The notes under the pieces: model-generated
Seen by the model: only the letters and a program-made list of their open reading frames with translations
What the model was told of the DNA's origin: nothing
Database searches by the model: none
Made by a program: the position numbers and the translations under genes
Shown: positions 9,798 through 19,916 of the stretch, piece by piece
How the letters are laid out: every line of letters starts with the position of its first letter
Numbering within the stretch: the first letter of the stretch is position 1
DNA from: Asparagopsis taxiformis
Lineage: Eukaryota > Rhodophyta > Florideophyceae > Bonnemaisoniales > Bonnemaisoniaceae
Reading direction: 5' to 3'
DNA: 64,000 nt
NCBI GenBank assembly: GCA_030407315.1
Contig: JALQPE010002141.1
Location: forward strand, 111,707 to 175,706

Positions 9798-10944
9798 GAT
9801 GAAATGGTCTAGCGTTGGGAATAGTGGTGATGGCTGAGCAAGCAGGGAGACTTGAGCGCATCAACATAAGGATTGTACTCGAGTATACGTAGGGTGCGGT
9901 ATTCATCGACACGTGATGACATCATTGATTCGGTAGCCGCGGCTATTTGACGTGTCGAATCAAATCGTGAAATATTTCAACAAAAAGTGAAATGATTGGT
10001 TTCCCGCCGTCGCCCCTCGACCGACACTGCTCCGCCCGACTGTATATAAATCAATTGGTCGAGTATGCTATCCAACGTTGCTTGGCGAGGTTGAATACGC
10101 GTAGAAGGCGGCGTCTACCGGTGTTTTTTCACCATTCGAGCCGTGTTGTGTGGGAAGGACGTACTCGTTAGCTGCTCTACTGCCGAGCACGACATCACGA
10201 GATGTGGCTCGATGGTACAGCGACTGCGCTACTTCAATTTCATGCGCATTGGTGTCTGACATCACAGTTTAGGTAGATAGCGAGCTAGACGAAAATTCCA
10301 GTGATGAGGCAAGCATACGGGCGGGCAGAGTGGTTTCGTACAAGACCAATTTATACTGTTGAGGAAATGTGCATTTCCAGTCCGTGGACTAGGCCGTCTG
10401 AGGAAATTGACCTCTACACATGAAAACTAAACGATAACCATACAATTGTGATTTGAAAAAGTCGATACAACAGCGTAAACCTCCTAATCGATCAACATGA
10501 AACCAGTTTCCGTCTCATCCGAGCATGGGCGCTTTACACGCGAGTTGCGGAGTCAAGTCTAGAAAGCCCACACAAATACCTGGGACAGTGAACACTTACA
10601 TGAATCAACCGGGCAACCCCTTACTCGCCGCGCCACCCGCAGAAAACAATTCAGCTTACACTCCACCCGGACGATGCTACGAATAAAACATGCATACATT
10701 CTATGAAACCACCCGCGAGGACGCAGCAGACTCGCGAAAAACGGCAACAATTAAAACAGCCAGCCACGCGTAGGAGCACAATTGGCCACAACCCCGATTT
10801 GGAATCGGACAAACCAAACACCAATGTACCTCATGAAATGCCAACGATGACGTGCGCGACTCGCCAGTCGACCCAATCTATAAACGCGCACACGGGCGAC
10901 GCAACGATGCGCGACACCAACGGCATCTAGACAACCATCGCATC
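9798..10944. promoter_or_regulatory. Intergenic region between divergent genes, with E2F-like and TATA-like sites
   Basis: About 1.15 kb lies between the RRM gene (minus) and the coiled-coil gene (plus). It contains the E2F-like string TTTCCCGCC at 10000-10008 and a TATA-like string TATATAAA at 10043-10050. A 64-codon minus-strand frame at 10068-10262 starts with ATG, but I recognise nothing in it and do not call it as a gene. The TATA-like site points to the plus strand although the next plus-strand coding start is about 900 bp away, so a long leader or an unannotated transcript is possible. Confidence 0.3.
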
Positions 10945-11514
10945 ATGCTGGGCGGCACATTTGTGCGGCGCGCGTCGGTAGCGCGCGAGACTAGCGCTGC
11001 GCAAACGGACGTGCGCAAAGCGTCGGAGGGATTGAAACGAATTATGCGCCAGGCAGAGTTGTGCGACGAAACGGACGGTGTGGTGCGGGGTGAGACGACG
11101 GACGCGATCGATTATGCCGTGCAGAAATTGCAGCTATTGAAGCAACGCATTGAACGACACGCCGATCGCGTCGTGATGATTGCAGAGTTGGAGGCGTGTC
11201 TGAACAGACAGGAGAACGGTTTCGAGGCGCGCGAGACGGAAATCGATTCCAATATCGTGCGTGTTAGTATGGAACGCGTTCAGATTTTGAGCGAACGCGA
11301 TCGCATTTTGCGTGATATCGTGATTGCGAGACGGATGATTCAGGTATGCTGTCGCGCTGTTTGTTGCCGCTGGGATGCGGCGTGATTGGATGTGCTGACT
11401 TGGTTTCTAATGCTTTGTTTTACGAAGGAGGAAGACGGTATGGATGGGTCCAAGTCGGAGCAGGGGGGCAACATTTCGGATATCGCTGATCAAGGTGCGT
11501 GTCGAGATATGTAA
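10945..11514 (+). CDS. Small coiled-coil protein, two exons
   Basis: Proposed join(10945..11343,11428..11514), 161 residues. The first ATG of the frame is 10945. Exon 1 ends in CAG followed by a GTATGC donor at 11344; an 84-nt intron contains a CTAAT branch-like motif near 11407 and ends in AAG at 11427 (an AG three bases later keeps the same frame). Exon 2 continues in phase 0 as an acidic, Ser/Gly-rich tail to a TAA at 11512. Unspliced reading would add a Cys-rich tail and stop at 11385. The protein is mostly heptad-like helix (about residues 45-133) with a basic start. I do not recognise the family; a small subunit of a complex such as THO or BLOC-1 is possible but unsupported. Confidence 0.5.
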
Positions 11515-11672
11515 ATAAATGAGTAAATTTCCGAATCTATGGTTTCATTTAAACATGATTGGATCTCTCCCGCCATACCGTTTGCTAACTTAAACTTTTA
11601 ATAAACACGTTCACTACACAACGCTATCCATCTACAAGGCTTGATGTACAAGTCGGGCCGTTTTGTTGTAAA

Positions 11673-12491
11673 ATGCCAGCTGGAAGATTCGACTCTGTCC
11701 ACGAGATAGAAGTTCCAGTGCCCAAGAATCGCGCCGCCGGCAGCAAGAAGCCTGAACGCAATGTGCTGCCGAGAAAGCGCTCGTCACCGGAGCCATCCGA
11801 AGAGCTTGTGACCAAAGAGCCGCTTCTAGTACCGCCTTCGACGTTCAGTGCCAAGGACAATGTCGACATTTTCATGGCCGTCGACTACCTCGGCATGCGT
11901 TTTCGCATCGGCGACCATGTAGCGATGTACACTGGCGAGGGTCGCGAATGGGTCTGCATTCTTGAAACGCTGTACAAGGATCCGAAAACTGGCGAGGCAA
12001 AGTTCAAGGGGCGTTGGTTCTGGTCCGTGGGCGACATTCTTGCACACAAGGACGGTCGTGGAGAAGTTATGAGACCGTCCAAGTGTGAAGCTCATGAACT
12101 GGTGTGTTGCGATAATCGTGATACCAATCTTGTGGAATCGATCAGCAGGAAATGCACCATTCTCAGTGTTGACAACTTTCATCTCGTTAAACGTTTGGTC
12201 ACCAAGCCGAAAAGTCCGTGGAGTAAGATCTACTTTTGCGAGCGCCAGTACTATCATAAAGCGCATAGATTTAGCGAGCTCAATTCCATTCTGTTTCCAG
12301 GCGACCGCATCCCCAAAGATCTTCGAACTGCAGCTGGTTTACCGCCGCTTCTGCCAACTAGTCTCGAACAAAACATCGACTATCAACATGCCTATCATGA
12401 ACCAGAATACTCGCCACACGCGAAGCGTCCAACTGCTAAACAAGGCGAGGAGATAGAGAGTCTCAACGGAGACCCAATCTTGATCTGGTAG
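11673..12491 (+). CDS. BAH-domain protein
   Basis: 272-residue nuclear-type protein with a bromo-adjacent homology domain at about residues 76-190: the strand RIGDHVAMYTGEGREWVC opens it, followed by FKGRWFWSVGDIL and the HELVCCDNRDTNLVESI stretch typical of BAH folds. BAH domains bind nucleosomes or modified histone tails. The N-terminal 60 residues are basic (PRKRS), consistent with a nuclear localisation signal. No PHD, bromodomain or other reader is attached, so this is a BAH-only protein like many plant and algal examples. It starts about 160 bp downstream of the coiled-coil gene and converges with TRM11. Confidence 0.75.
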   Translation: MPAGRFDSVHEIEVPVPKNRAAGSKKPERNVLPRKRSSPEPSEELVTKEPLLVPPSTFSAKDNVDIFMAVDYLGMRFRIGDHVAMYTGEGREWVCILETLYKDPKTGEAKFKGRWFWSVGDILAHKDGRGEVMRPSKCEAHELVCCDNRDTNLVESISRKCTILSVDNFHLVKRLVTKPKSPWSKIYFCERQYYHKAHRFSELNSILFPGDRIPKDLRTAAGLPPLLPTSLEQNIDYQHAYHEPEYSPHAKRPTAKQGEEIESLNGDPILIW

Positions 12492-12564
12492 TGTCGCAAA
12501 TATTATACAAGTGTAAAGCCATCCCGCATACTTGCTCACACGTCTTGTCCATCGTAAAACATTC

Positions 12565-14115
12565 TCACAGTGCAACAGGATCACGCGCTCGAATACGCGT
12601 TTCAGCCCTTTCAGGCTGTCGCAACAACTTTGTCGCGAGGTCGAAATGCGCCGGGATATGATCACTTCGTTGCCCGCCGTTCCGTCTCGCCGCCAAATTG
12701 GCCTCATACAACAAACGTTCGTTCTCCTCACGTTTGGTATCAGAAACCCGCACCATGGTAATCAAGCGTCGACTCATGCGACTTGTGAGCGGCTGTTCGC
12801 AATTATGCACAAGCTGCAACGCTGGATGTGTCGGAACATCATCCTCTGTGTACTCCGGAGTGGTCGGTAACCAGTACACAAGCCGACCGCCCTTGACAAG
12901 CAAGTCGGCTGCAAATTCCAAAACGCCATGCAAAAAGTCTACAAATCTCACCCGTTCCGTGCCTTGAAAGTGATTTTGTGCCATATTCTCCGCTATGGTG
13001 TCTTCACGAAACACACGCATGCCCTCCTTGATTCCATACGGCGGGTCACATACTATGGCATCCAACCAGCCACCCTTTCGCGTCCGATACGGATGATTCA
13101 GTACATCACATCGTAGCAGACCGACAGGTTGTTGTAATCCGTACTGTCGAAAGTTTGCGTTGACGTTTTGCTCATGCCCCTTACCCCTCAATGTCAATAT
13201 GTTGATATCACCACCGATGACGTGCGCGCCTAGAACGGAGCATGCAACCATGATACCACCAGTGCCGCAGAAAGGGTCCATGACGAGCTTATTGGGCGAT
13301 ACATGTGCCATATTAGCCATAATGAACGATAACTCTGCATCCATACTGGTCGGTCCGATGTAACGACGCCTCTTGAGTGAGAATGTCGTTCCGATAGACC
13401 CCTGTCCCTCTGCGATTTTTCGCGCGAGAAATACCTGCCGTGGCTGCGCATGGGTGGACTTGAAACCATGTCCCTGTTTCGGAAATGCATCCTCCAGAAT
13501 GCAAATGTCATACTGTGGATTCTTCAACTTGACCTTGCCAGGGAATGTGCGCAAAAGATCGGAAAACACATGAATTCGTTCCAGCTGCTCTTCAACAGAC
13601 AGGCTTTTCCCGAATGCATCAACGACACATCGGAACGAAGGCTTTTTCTGCGCGTCACGGAGCGGATCAAGGGCCGAGGAAAAGCTTGCATCATTCAACG
13701 ACTGCACACATTGGTGGTAATTGAGCGCATGTGCTGCTGGTACGTACATTGCTCTGACGAGCACGCAACGCGTCGCGATTGCAACCGCCTCGGCTTGGTC
13801 GACTAAATCCACATAATAGAATATTTCGCCGTAGAGTACAACGCCCGCGTCGCCGCATTTGGCTGCGTCTGGATGCGGCAGTTGGCGCACGCGATTGGTA
13901 AGCACATCGTGGGCAGGTTGGAGGTTGACGTCGGTAAGCGAGGATTCTGGGCAGTTACGATGTTGAGCGATTACACACAGGAATTCAGAAAGACGAAAGT
14001 CGTTGTGAATTCCACGGAATTGTACGAGGAATCGCATGGTGGGATGCTGGTCTCTTGGCGAGGAGATGAGCAAGTCGGATGTAGACGACGGCCGCGTGGC
14101 AGGACAAGGTTGCAT
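12565..14115 (-). CDS. TRM11: tRNA (guanine-10-N2) methyltransferase, TRM11/TRMT11
   Basis: SAM-dependent methyltransferase that makes m2G at position 10 of tRNAs, acting with the activator TRM112. The N-terminus reads RFLVQFRGIHNDFRLSEF, the start of the TRM11 family. The methyltransferase core contains motif I DPFCGTGGIMVAC and the catalytic motif IV DPPYGIKEG, in the expected order for a Trm-G10 enzyme. The open frame extends to a GTG at 14130, but the first ATG is 14115 (516 residues); ATG at 14037, directly before RFLVQFRG, is an alternative and matches where homologues usually begin. No intron is seen. Confidence 0.88.
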   Translation of the reverse strand: MQPCPATRPSSTSDLLISSPRDQHPTMRFLVQFRGIHNDFRLSEFLCVIAQHRNCPESSLTDVNLQPAHDVLTNRVRQLPHPDAAKCGDAGVVLYGEIFYYVDLVDQAEAVAIATRCVLVRAMYVPAAHALNYHQCVQSLNDASFSSALDPLRDAQKKPSFRCVVDAFGKSLSVEEQLERIHVFSDLLRTFPGKVKLKNPQYDICILEDAFPKQGHGFKSTHAQPRQVFLARKIAEGQGSIGTTFSLKRRRYIGPTSMDAELSFIMANMAHVSPNKLVMDPFCGTGGIMVACSVLGAHVIGGDINILTLRGKGHEQNVNANFRQYGLQQPVGLLRCDVLNHPYRTRKGGWLDAIVCDPPYGIKEGMRVFREDTIAENMAQNHFQGTERVRFVDFLHGVLEFAADLLVKGGRLVYWLPTTPEYTEDDVPTHPALQLVHNCEQPLTSRMSRRLITMVRVSDTKREENERLLYEANLAARRNGGQRSDHIPAHFDLATKLLRQPERAETRIRARDPVAL

Positions 14116-14255
14116 TGCTGGATGGGGCACACTTGTTTTGGAATATTTTTAGATGAGCACTCGGATGTGACTTTCGCAAAGTACGATCAAGTCCTTCCAA
14201 CGCCTCTAATTACACAACCAATTACAGCCCTGATCTTCTGAATCTTTGCAGCTTA

Positions 14256-15017
14256 TTATGTGTCGGAGATGCAATGGTCATTCTTTCCTCCTACAGCGGC
14301 AACGTCCCGAATCTGTGTGCCTGGGATTTTACACTCTGGTGGAAAAACGTATTCTCGGTCCAACCCAACAGCGCCATTCATTCCATCGCTCTCCTCACTA
14401 TCTTCCCTATTGGCAACACTGAGACTTTCTGATCTGCGCGCGTTGCCAGTCACTGTGCAGCACTCATTTCCCATAGCACATCCATTCACTGCAACTTGTG
14501 CGTCATCAACCAGTGTCTGAAAGGCATCCAAAATAGGACGATGCCCCGTGCAACGACACAAGTTTCCATCAAAGTTGTGTTGCACGTCTGTTGCGTTTAG
14601 CTTTGGGCCATTGGTAGTGGCGTGCTTTCACAACAATGCAAACATACTCATTACAATACCTGGGGTGCAAAATCCGCATTGACTGCCGAATTTCTCAGCA
14701 AGAACGCGCTGGACAGGCGCTAGACCGCCGGCGCGGTCACCCACAGCCTCGATTGTCGTGACAGCCATGCCATCGCATGCCGCGAGCGGCAGAACACATG
14801 CGTTGACAGCACGATGAGAGATGCGGGAGATGGATTTATCATAGTACGAGAGAAGAACTGTACAGGCGCCACAGCCGCCTTCACCACATCCCAGCTTTGT
14901 CGCGGTGAGATGTTCGGATCGACGGAGATGGGTAAGGAGGCATACCAGGGCGGTTTTTCCTGATATTTGGTGACGATTCCCGTTGATGTAGAGGAGAATG
15001 TTGTTAGAAGAAGGCAT
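14256..15017 (-). pseudogene. Xanthine dehydrogenase N-terminal fragment (2Fe-2S domains) with in-frame stop
   Basis: The first 129 codons from the ATG at 15017 encode the plant-type ferredoxin domain of the xanthine oxidase family (KLGCGEGGCGACTVLL) and then the start of the second iron-sulfur domain (GSQCGFCTPGIVMSMFALL). A TGA at 14628-14630 interrupts it where homologues usually carry arginine, consistent with a CGA to TGA change. The same frame continues beyond the stop into the second cluster motif DGNLCRCTGHRPIL and a linker containing FPPE, then ends at 14256. The FAD and molybdopterin domains, about 1000 residues, are missing; TRM11 follows directly. This is a remnant of a purine-catabolism enzyme. 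Confidence 0.85.
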
Positions 15018-15146
15018 TGCGACGCAGTGGTATAGCAAAGGAAGCAGTATCAATTGTCAGGACTCTCTGGGAACTAGCTCATCGTCTCGGTCTAGACGCT
15101 CTTGGATTTGAATCGAGCTGCTGCCAAAATATTCGATGCTCATCAC

Positions 15147-15540
15147 ATGGATTCAATTTTGCAAACCGTACAAACTGCGCGAAACAAAGCGCTACATGTA
15201 GACCGCCCCTTCATCCTCCTTACCTGGGTACAATCCCTAGACGGTATGCTTGCCTCTGCACCAGACACACGCACGCTAATCTCCGGACCATGCTCCATGC
15301 AACTGACGCATGCGCTACGCGCCATGCATGACGTCATACTCGTCGGAATAAACACTGTGTTTTCGGATGATCCACGCCTATCATCTCGCATGAATGAAGA
15401 TACAGCCTCTATTCTATCGCGAGTGGCTCCCAAACGTGGCGCGAGCAATCCAACGCCCGTTGTACTTGATAAAGGATGCTCTTGTGTAACATCGGTTATG
15501 GTGGAAGGCGGCGCATCAGTTCTTTCGTCGTTTTTGGTGT
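15147..15540 (+). pseudogene. RibD-type riboflavin reductase fragment with internal deletion
   Basis: From the ATG at 15147 the frame matches the reductase domain of riboflavin biosynthesis (RibD C-terminal / RIB7 family): PFILLTWVQSLDGMLA, SGPCSMQLTHALRAMHDVILVGINTV and DDPRL. After PVVLD it jumps directly to the late family motif VMVEGGASVLSSFL, so about 80 residues of the normal fold are absent. Homology then stops near 15540 and an aldo-keto reductase fragment begins in another frame. The open frame runs on to 15593 but the tail is not RibD-like. A working enzyme is unlikely. Confidence 0.7.
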
Positions 15541-15793
15541 GTTGGGTGACATTGCGCGTGCACACGGCAAAAGCCCTGCGCAGATCGCTCTGAAATGGGC
15601 TGTACAGCGCAGAACGATTATTATTCCCAAGACGAGTCGTGTTGACCGTCTGGCGGAGAACAAGGACCTTTTCAGCTTTGCGCTTTCAGAGGAGGATATG
15701 CAGGCGATTGTGAATATGGATAGGGGGAGACGATACAATGATCCGGGCGTTTTCTGTGTCGGTATGGGCATGAGTATTCCCATTTACGACTGA
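15536..15793 (+). pseudogene. Aldo-keto reductase C-terminal fragment
   Basis: This frame encodes only the last 85 or so residues of an aldo-keto reductase: IARAHGKSPAQIALKWAVQ, the NADPH-site region IIIPKTSRVDRLAEN, the LSEEDMQAI helix and the terminal RRYNDPGVF. The N-terminal three quarters, including the catalytic Asp-Tyr-Lys-His residues, are missing. It is joined almost base to base with the RibD-like fragment upstream but in a different frame. The ATG at 15476 that opens the frame lies inside the RibD match and is not a natural AKR start. Confidence 0.75.
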
Positions 15794-15835
15794 TGCGGTA
15801 GGCAGACATGTTGCGGATGAGAAAAATTACTTTGT

Positions 15836-16228
15836 TTACTCCTTTCTAATGCTGCTGGCGCCGGCATATGTTTTGAAATCGTTTTCGACGTACGGGAACT
15901 CTCGAAGTGTGAAGAGAGGCGTAGAATTCTTCGCTCTGGTAGTCGACACATAGAACACGCCCGCGCAGAAGGCAAGTATTGTGCCAAGTCCCGTTAGAGC
16001 CTGGACGTCGGATACGTCATTGTGCTGTTCAATCCAATTTGAAAAGTCAGAGACACCATCTCCGACTTCATGGTTTTCCGATAGTGGCGCAGTTGGCGGA
16101 TCGTCAACAGTTACAATGTTGGACTCGCTGCGAACGATATCTACCCAACGTTTGGAATGCCAACTAGAATCCGAGGCATGACGTATCTGACCCGCTGATC
16201 GCATTAACCGAGACGCATTGCGCATCAT
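15836..16228 (-). CDS. Small mitochondrial membrane protein, possibly complex I NDUFB8-like
   Basis: 130 residues from the ATG at 16228 (the frame is open to a TTG at 16264, not used). The N-terminus MMRNASRLMRSAGQIRHASD is Arg/Ser-rich without acidic residues, as in mitochondrial presequences. One hydrophobic segment (LTGLGTILAFCAGVFYVS) lies at about residues 76-94, followed by a short tail containing REFPYVENDF. One membrane span followed by an E-x-PY element resembles the C-terminus of the complex I accessory subunit NDUFB8, but the match is short. Treat the family as tentative and the mitochondrial location as likely. Confidence 0.5.
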   Translation of the reverse strand: MMRNASRLMRSAGQIRHASDSSWHSKRWVDIVRSESNIVTVDDPPTAPLSENHEVGDGVSDFSNWIEQHNDVSDVQALTGLGTILAFCAGVFYVSTTRAKNSTPLFTLREFPYVENDFKTYAGASSIRKE

Positions 16229-16565
16229 CTTGACGTAGCAGTCGTGATGCGGAAGTAGTTGCAAGGATGGCAGCCTTGATGAAATGGTGAGAAGTCCAAT
16301 GCCCGCATCAAAGCACAGCTGGTCTGCTGTGGTATACCAATCGTTCGGTTTCGAATTATGAGCAATTTTGAGAAATATTGAAATTATTCCAACTTTGTGA
16401 AATTTCTGGAAATTTCAGTTGTGGGAACGTATGACATTGGCATCGCGTGTCAACTCGAGTAGATGCTGGAATACAAAACTTACCAAAGCAGCTCTATGCA
16501 ATCCGAGCTGACAAATCTCACACGCTGATTCATCGCCGCGTTAATTCTTCTTCGACTGTGACACA

Positions 16566-17390
16566 ATGGTATGTATTATCCCATCATGTCTGCGAAATCG
16601 CCGATCTTCCGTTTGCGACCATGCTGCGCTCCGTTTCGCATCATGCTAACCAGATGTTCATCTCATTCATGTCATGCTCCCAATTTTGCAGAGTATTCTC
16701 CACTATAATGGCGGTTGTGTCGTTGCAATGGCAGGAAACGAATGCGTTGCAATCGCAAGTGATCGACGACTGGGAGTTCAATTGGTAAGATATCAATTCT
16801 GTAGCACACTGCTGCACGTACCCTTGGACTGCAAGCTGACAATGTTGATGTACGCTTGTTCGGATGTATAGACAACGGTTGCGATGGACACAACGCGCAT
16901 TTTCCCGATGCATGATAAGCTATATCTGGGTCTCACCGGTCTGATGACGGATGTGACGACTCTTGACCAGCTGTTCCGATTCAAGCTCGACATGTATACA
17001 TTGCGCGAAAACCGACTTATCAAGCCGAAGACGTTTGCGAATTTGGTGTCATCCACTCTATATGGCAAGCGTTTCGGGCCGTATTTCTCCGAGCCTGTTA
17101 TTGCTGGCCTGGATGCGAACAACAAGCCATATCTTTGTTCCATGGATTTGCTAGGGTGCATTTCAGAGTCGGAGAGTTTTGCTGTGGCTGGAACTTGTGC
17201 AGAGTCTCTATTCGGAACATGCGAAACGTTTTATCGACCGAATTTGGAGCCGGATGATCTTTTCGAGACCATTTCACAAAGTTTACTTGCTGCGTTGGAT
17301 CGCGATTGTATATCAGGTTGGGGTTGCGTAGTTCACATTATTACGAAGGATGGTGTGCAAACGAAGGAACTAGACGCCAGGATGGACTAA
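16566..17390 (+). CDS. PSMB3: 20S proteasome beta-3 subunit (PSMB3/PUP3), three exons
   Basis: Non-catalytic beta-3 subunit of the 20S proteasome. Proposed join(16566..16568,16692..16784,16872..17390), 204 residues, the family's usual length. Exon 1 contributes only the ATG, followed at once by a GTATGT donor; intron 1 (123 nt) ends in TTTTGCAG. Exon 2 encodes [19 protein letters not shown] and ends before GTAAGA; intron 2 (87 nt) ends in GTATAG. Exon 3 holds the conserved body: [47 protein letters not shown] and the terminal ARMD. Both introns are phase 0. The N-terminal nucleophile Thr is absent, as expected for beta-3. Splicing is inferred from sequence alone but restores the family sequence exactly. 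Confidence 0.92.
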
Positions 17391-17496
17391 AACTAGTTGT
17401 AAACGCTCTTGTCATGTGCTATGTATGTTCATTGGGTTGATAGTTTATGTTGCAATATCGTACATTTGCAGCGGCACGTCGTAGGAGCGTCTGCGA

Positions 17497-18423
17497 TCAA
17501 ATAGGCAAATTGATGTCCGAATTCTTGCGTCCCATCAGACGTCTCTTCTGCAATCTGTACGCAATCTGTGCCGACACAGCTCCGCGACGATACCCATAGC
17601 CCACCGCGACCACGAGCACCATCACGGCGAAGAAAAATTGCATCAACAACTTGGTCTGTAAACCACTAGTGAGACCATCTCCAACGAGCGATTTGACAGC
17701 TTCCTTCCCCTGATCGATGAGAGTTTCCTGTCGCGACGAGCAGAAATTAGCCCATCTATCCGCGGCACCGCTCACAATTTCATTCTGACATGCCGCCACG
17801 CACGGTTTCCACATCTCGTCCGACGTGACCTGCGTAATGGCTGCGACGCACGCCGCGGGACATTTTCCGTTTACAAAAACGCTCCGACAAGAGTCGCCCT
17901 CAATCGCCGCCAAAAACGCCGACTCCAGCTCCGCGCAACGGCCTATCTGGCAGTCGAGCTTGACGAGGTCGGAGCGAACATGCGCGGAATCGTCGTCGAC
18001 GACGGACGGCGCGTCGTCCGCCGGGTGGTTCTGCGCGTCGTTCGCCGCCGGTTGCACTGCGACTTGTGCAGATTGCGGCTGGTGCACCTGCTGTGATACC
18101 ACGCCCGCAGCGGCGTCGCGGTGGCTCTGTAGCGCTGCATGGCCTTCGCTGTGCTGCACGGGCGGCGGTGCTGGGTCGTCTGCTTTCTGCTGTGGGGCAG
18201 CTTGTGGGGAGGGATTGTGGGATGTGGTGTTTCGAAGCGTTTCAGAGAGTTGGGATACGGCTAGTGATACTGCATCGCCGACAATGTCGACGGATGATGA
18301 GCGATTGTCGGACTGGATTGTGTTGGGTGGCGGAATCGATTGTGATGGGGAGGTGGTTAGGATGAGGATTGCTATGAACAGGAATATGCGTTGGGGCAAC
18401 GAACAACATTGCCCCCGCAGCAT
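17497..18423 (-). CDS. Secretory-pathway membrane protein of unknown function
   Basis: 308 residues from the ATG at 18423. This start gives a clear signal peptide (hydrophobic RIFLFIAILILTT, then a Ser/Pro boundary); the in-frame ATG at 18561 would bury it. Next is a Pro/Gln/Ala/Asp-rich, probably disordered stretch, followed by a compact Cys-rich lumenal part with eight or so cysteines (CQIGRC, CRSVFVNGKCPAAC, CVAAC, FC). One transmembrane helix (MQFFFAVMVLVVAVGYGY) and a short basic cytosolic tail with KR and RR pairs complete it. I do not recognise the family; topology suggests a type I membrane protein. Confidence 0.6.
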   Translation of the reverse strand: MLRGQCCSLPQRIFLFIAILILTTSPSQSIPPPNTIQSDNRSSSVDIVGDAVSLAVSQLSETLRNTTSHNPSPQAAPQQKADDPAPPPVQHSEGHAALQSHRDAAAGVVSQQVHQPQSAQVAVQPAANDAQNHPADDAPSVVDDDSAHVRSDLVKLDCQIGRCAELESAFLAAIEGDSCRSVFVNGKCPAACVAAITQVTSDEMWKPCVAACQNEIVSGAADRWANFCSSRQETLIDQGKEAVKSLVGDGLTSGLQTKLLMQFFFAVMVLVVAVGYGYRRGAVSAQIAYRLQKRRLMGRKNSDINLPI

Positions 18424-18641
18424 GATGACTATCTGTGTGCAGTGGAATAGTGAACGAGCGGGACAATGGTTGTGGAGCAGAGCAGAGCAGATAGTGCGAC
18501 GTTCCCCAAGCGTAGAATCCGATTGACAGTCGGTGCTCTTCGTATACCACAGCATTTGCATCAGCGTTATGGGAACAATGTTTTATGACATGCGAGTCGT
18601 CGCCAACGAAATGTGACATTTTTAAGATTTTAAAAAATAGA

Positions 18642-19916
18642 TTAAAAAGTTGAATTTTGAATTGCTCGCATGCAACGTGCTGCAACCCATTTCTCGATCC
18701 GTTGTCCAGCTTCACGTACGTCTTCTTCACTTCCGGCACAACAAAAGCGCACAAACTGTTCACCTCGAATGTCATCGAAATCAATTCCAGGCGTAGCAGC
18801 GACCAAACTCTCCTCTAGCAACAAATCGCACAGTTCAACCGATCCGCCGACACCAATCTTCTCACAAACCAGCGTGCAATCGGCATACAAATAGAACGCG
18901 CCCTGCGGAGCAGCAACCACAAAACCAGCGCGACGAAGATACGCCAAAAGAAGAGCCATGTTAGAAAAATAGCTTCCAACATGTCTATCGAGTTCCTCAT
19001 GACAATCATCATTCAACGCCGCAACAGCAGCATACTGCGACACGACGGTGCTACAAATATTCATATTCTGTATCACTCGTTCAATCGCATGCACCATCTG
19101 CCGATTTCGCGTAACAATCCACCCGATCCTATAGCCAGTCATGCACCAATACTTGCTCATTGAATTGACAACAATAGCGTCCTGCGCAACCTGCAAAGCG
19201 CACGTAGCCGGCGTCTGCGTAATACCATGATAAATCTCATCCGAGATAAATTTAACTCCATTCCGCTCGCAGAACCGCGCCACATCGGCCAATTGGGCGC
19301 CACTCATCACACTACCCGTCGGATTAGCCGGCGACGCCACGATCACACCATGCAATTTGCCGTCGCGCACCACGCTCTGCAGCTGCTGCACGGAAATATG
19401 CCAGTTGTTGTCAGCGCACACGGGCACGCGTACGATGCGCACACCGAGCGCCTGCAGCACGTTGCGGTAGCACGGATAGCCGGGGACGGCGACTGCGACG
19501 CGGTCGCCGACATCGAAACACGCGACAAATGCAGCCACAAAGGCGGCGCTACTGCCGTTGGTGACGATGATGTTGTCCTCGGCGACGCGAATGTCGTGTC
19601 GACGCTGGTAGTGTGAAGCAAGCGCGCAGCGCAGCGGTTTGATGCCGAGCGCGCTGGTGTACGCCAGCGAGACGCTCGGGTCGGCAATGCAGTTTATGGC
19701 TGCGAGTGCGACGGTTTGTGGCGGCGCGGTTACCGGTTGGCCGATTTCGAGATGGAGCACTTTTTTATGGCGCGTAATTGTCTGTGTCTGGTCCGGTTTA
19801 GACTTGGATGCAGGTGGCGCGGACTCAAGTGCAGCGGCTGCCGCTGCTACTTTCATCACGACAAACGGTTTGACGCTTTCGGCGCGTGTGGAGGGTGTTT
19901 GGGTGGTAGAATTCAT
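18642..19916 (-). CDS. PLP-dependent class I aminotransferase
   Basis: 424-residue fold-type I aminotransferase of the aspartate/alanine aminotransferase group. The core signatures are all present: YTSALGIKPLR substrate loop, PGYPCY at about 145-150, the ASPANPTG motif with Asn198, ISDEIYHG with Asp226 and Tyr229, and NSMSKYWCMTGYRIGW with the PLP lysine at 255 and the phosphate-binding Arg at 263. The first 50 residues are Ala/Ser/Thr-rich and may be an organelle transit peptide or a disordered leader. The amino-acid specificity cannot be told from sequence. All residues needed for catalysis seem intact. Confidence 0.88.
   Translation of the reverse strand: MNSTTQTPSTRAESVKPFVVMKVAAAAAALESAPPASKSKPDQTQTITRHKKVLHLEIGQPVTAPPQTVALAAINCIADPSVSLAYTSALGIKPLRCALASHYQRRHDIRVAEDNIIVTNGSSAAFVAAFVACFDVGDRVAVAVPGYPCYRNVLQALGVRIVRVPVCADNNWHISVQQLQSVVRDGKLHGVIVASPANPTGSVMSGAQLADVARFCERNGVKFISDEIYHGITQTPATCALQVAQDAIVVNSMSKYWCMTGYRIGWIVTRNRQMVHAIERVIQNMNICSTVVSQYAAVAALNDDCHEELDRHVGSYFSNMALLLAYLRRAGFVVAAPQGAFYLYADCTLVCEKIGVGGSVELCDLLLEESLVAATPGIDFDDIRGEQFVRFCCAGSEEDVREAGQRIEKWVAARCMRAIQNSTF

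Noticed and set aside
15147..15793. RibD and aldo-keto reductase parts as one bifunctional fusion gene
   Set aside because: The two parts are in different frames, each lacks most of its catalytic fold, and RibD has an internal deletion.
17825..18526. 233-codon plus-strand frame opposite the membrane protein gene
   Set aside because: It is antisense to a gene with a signal peptide and membrane helix; its Cys/Ser-rich reading is what the opposite strand of Ala/Gln-rich sequence gives.
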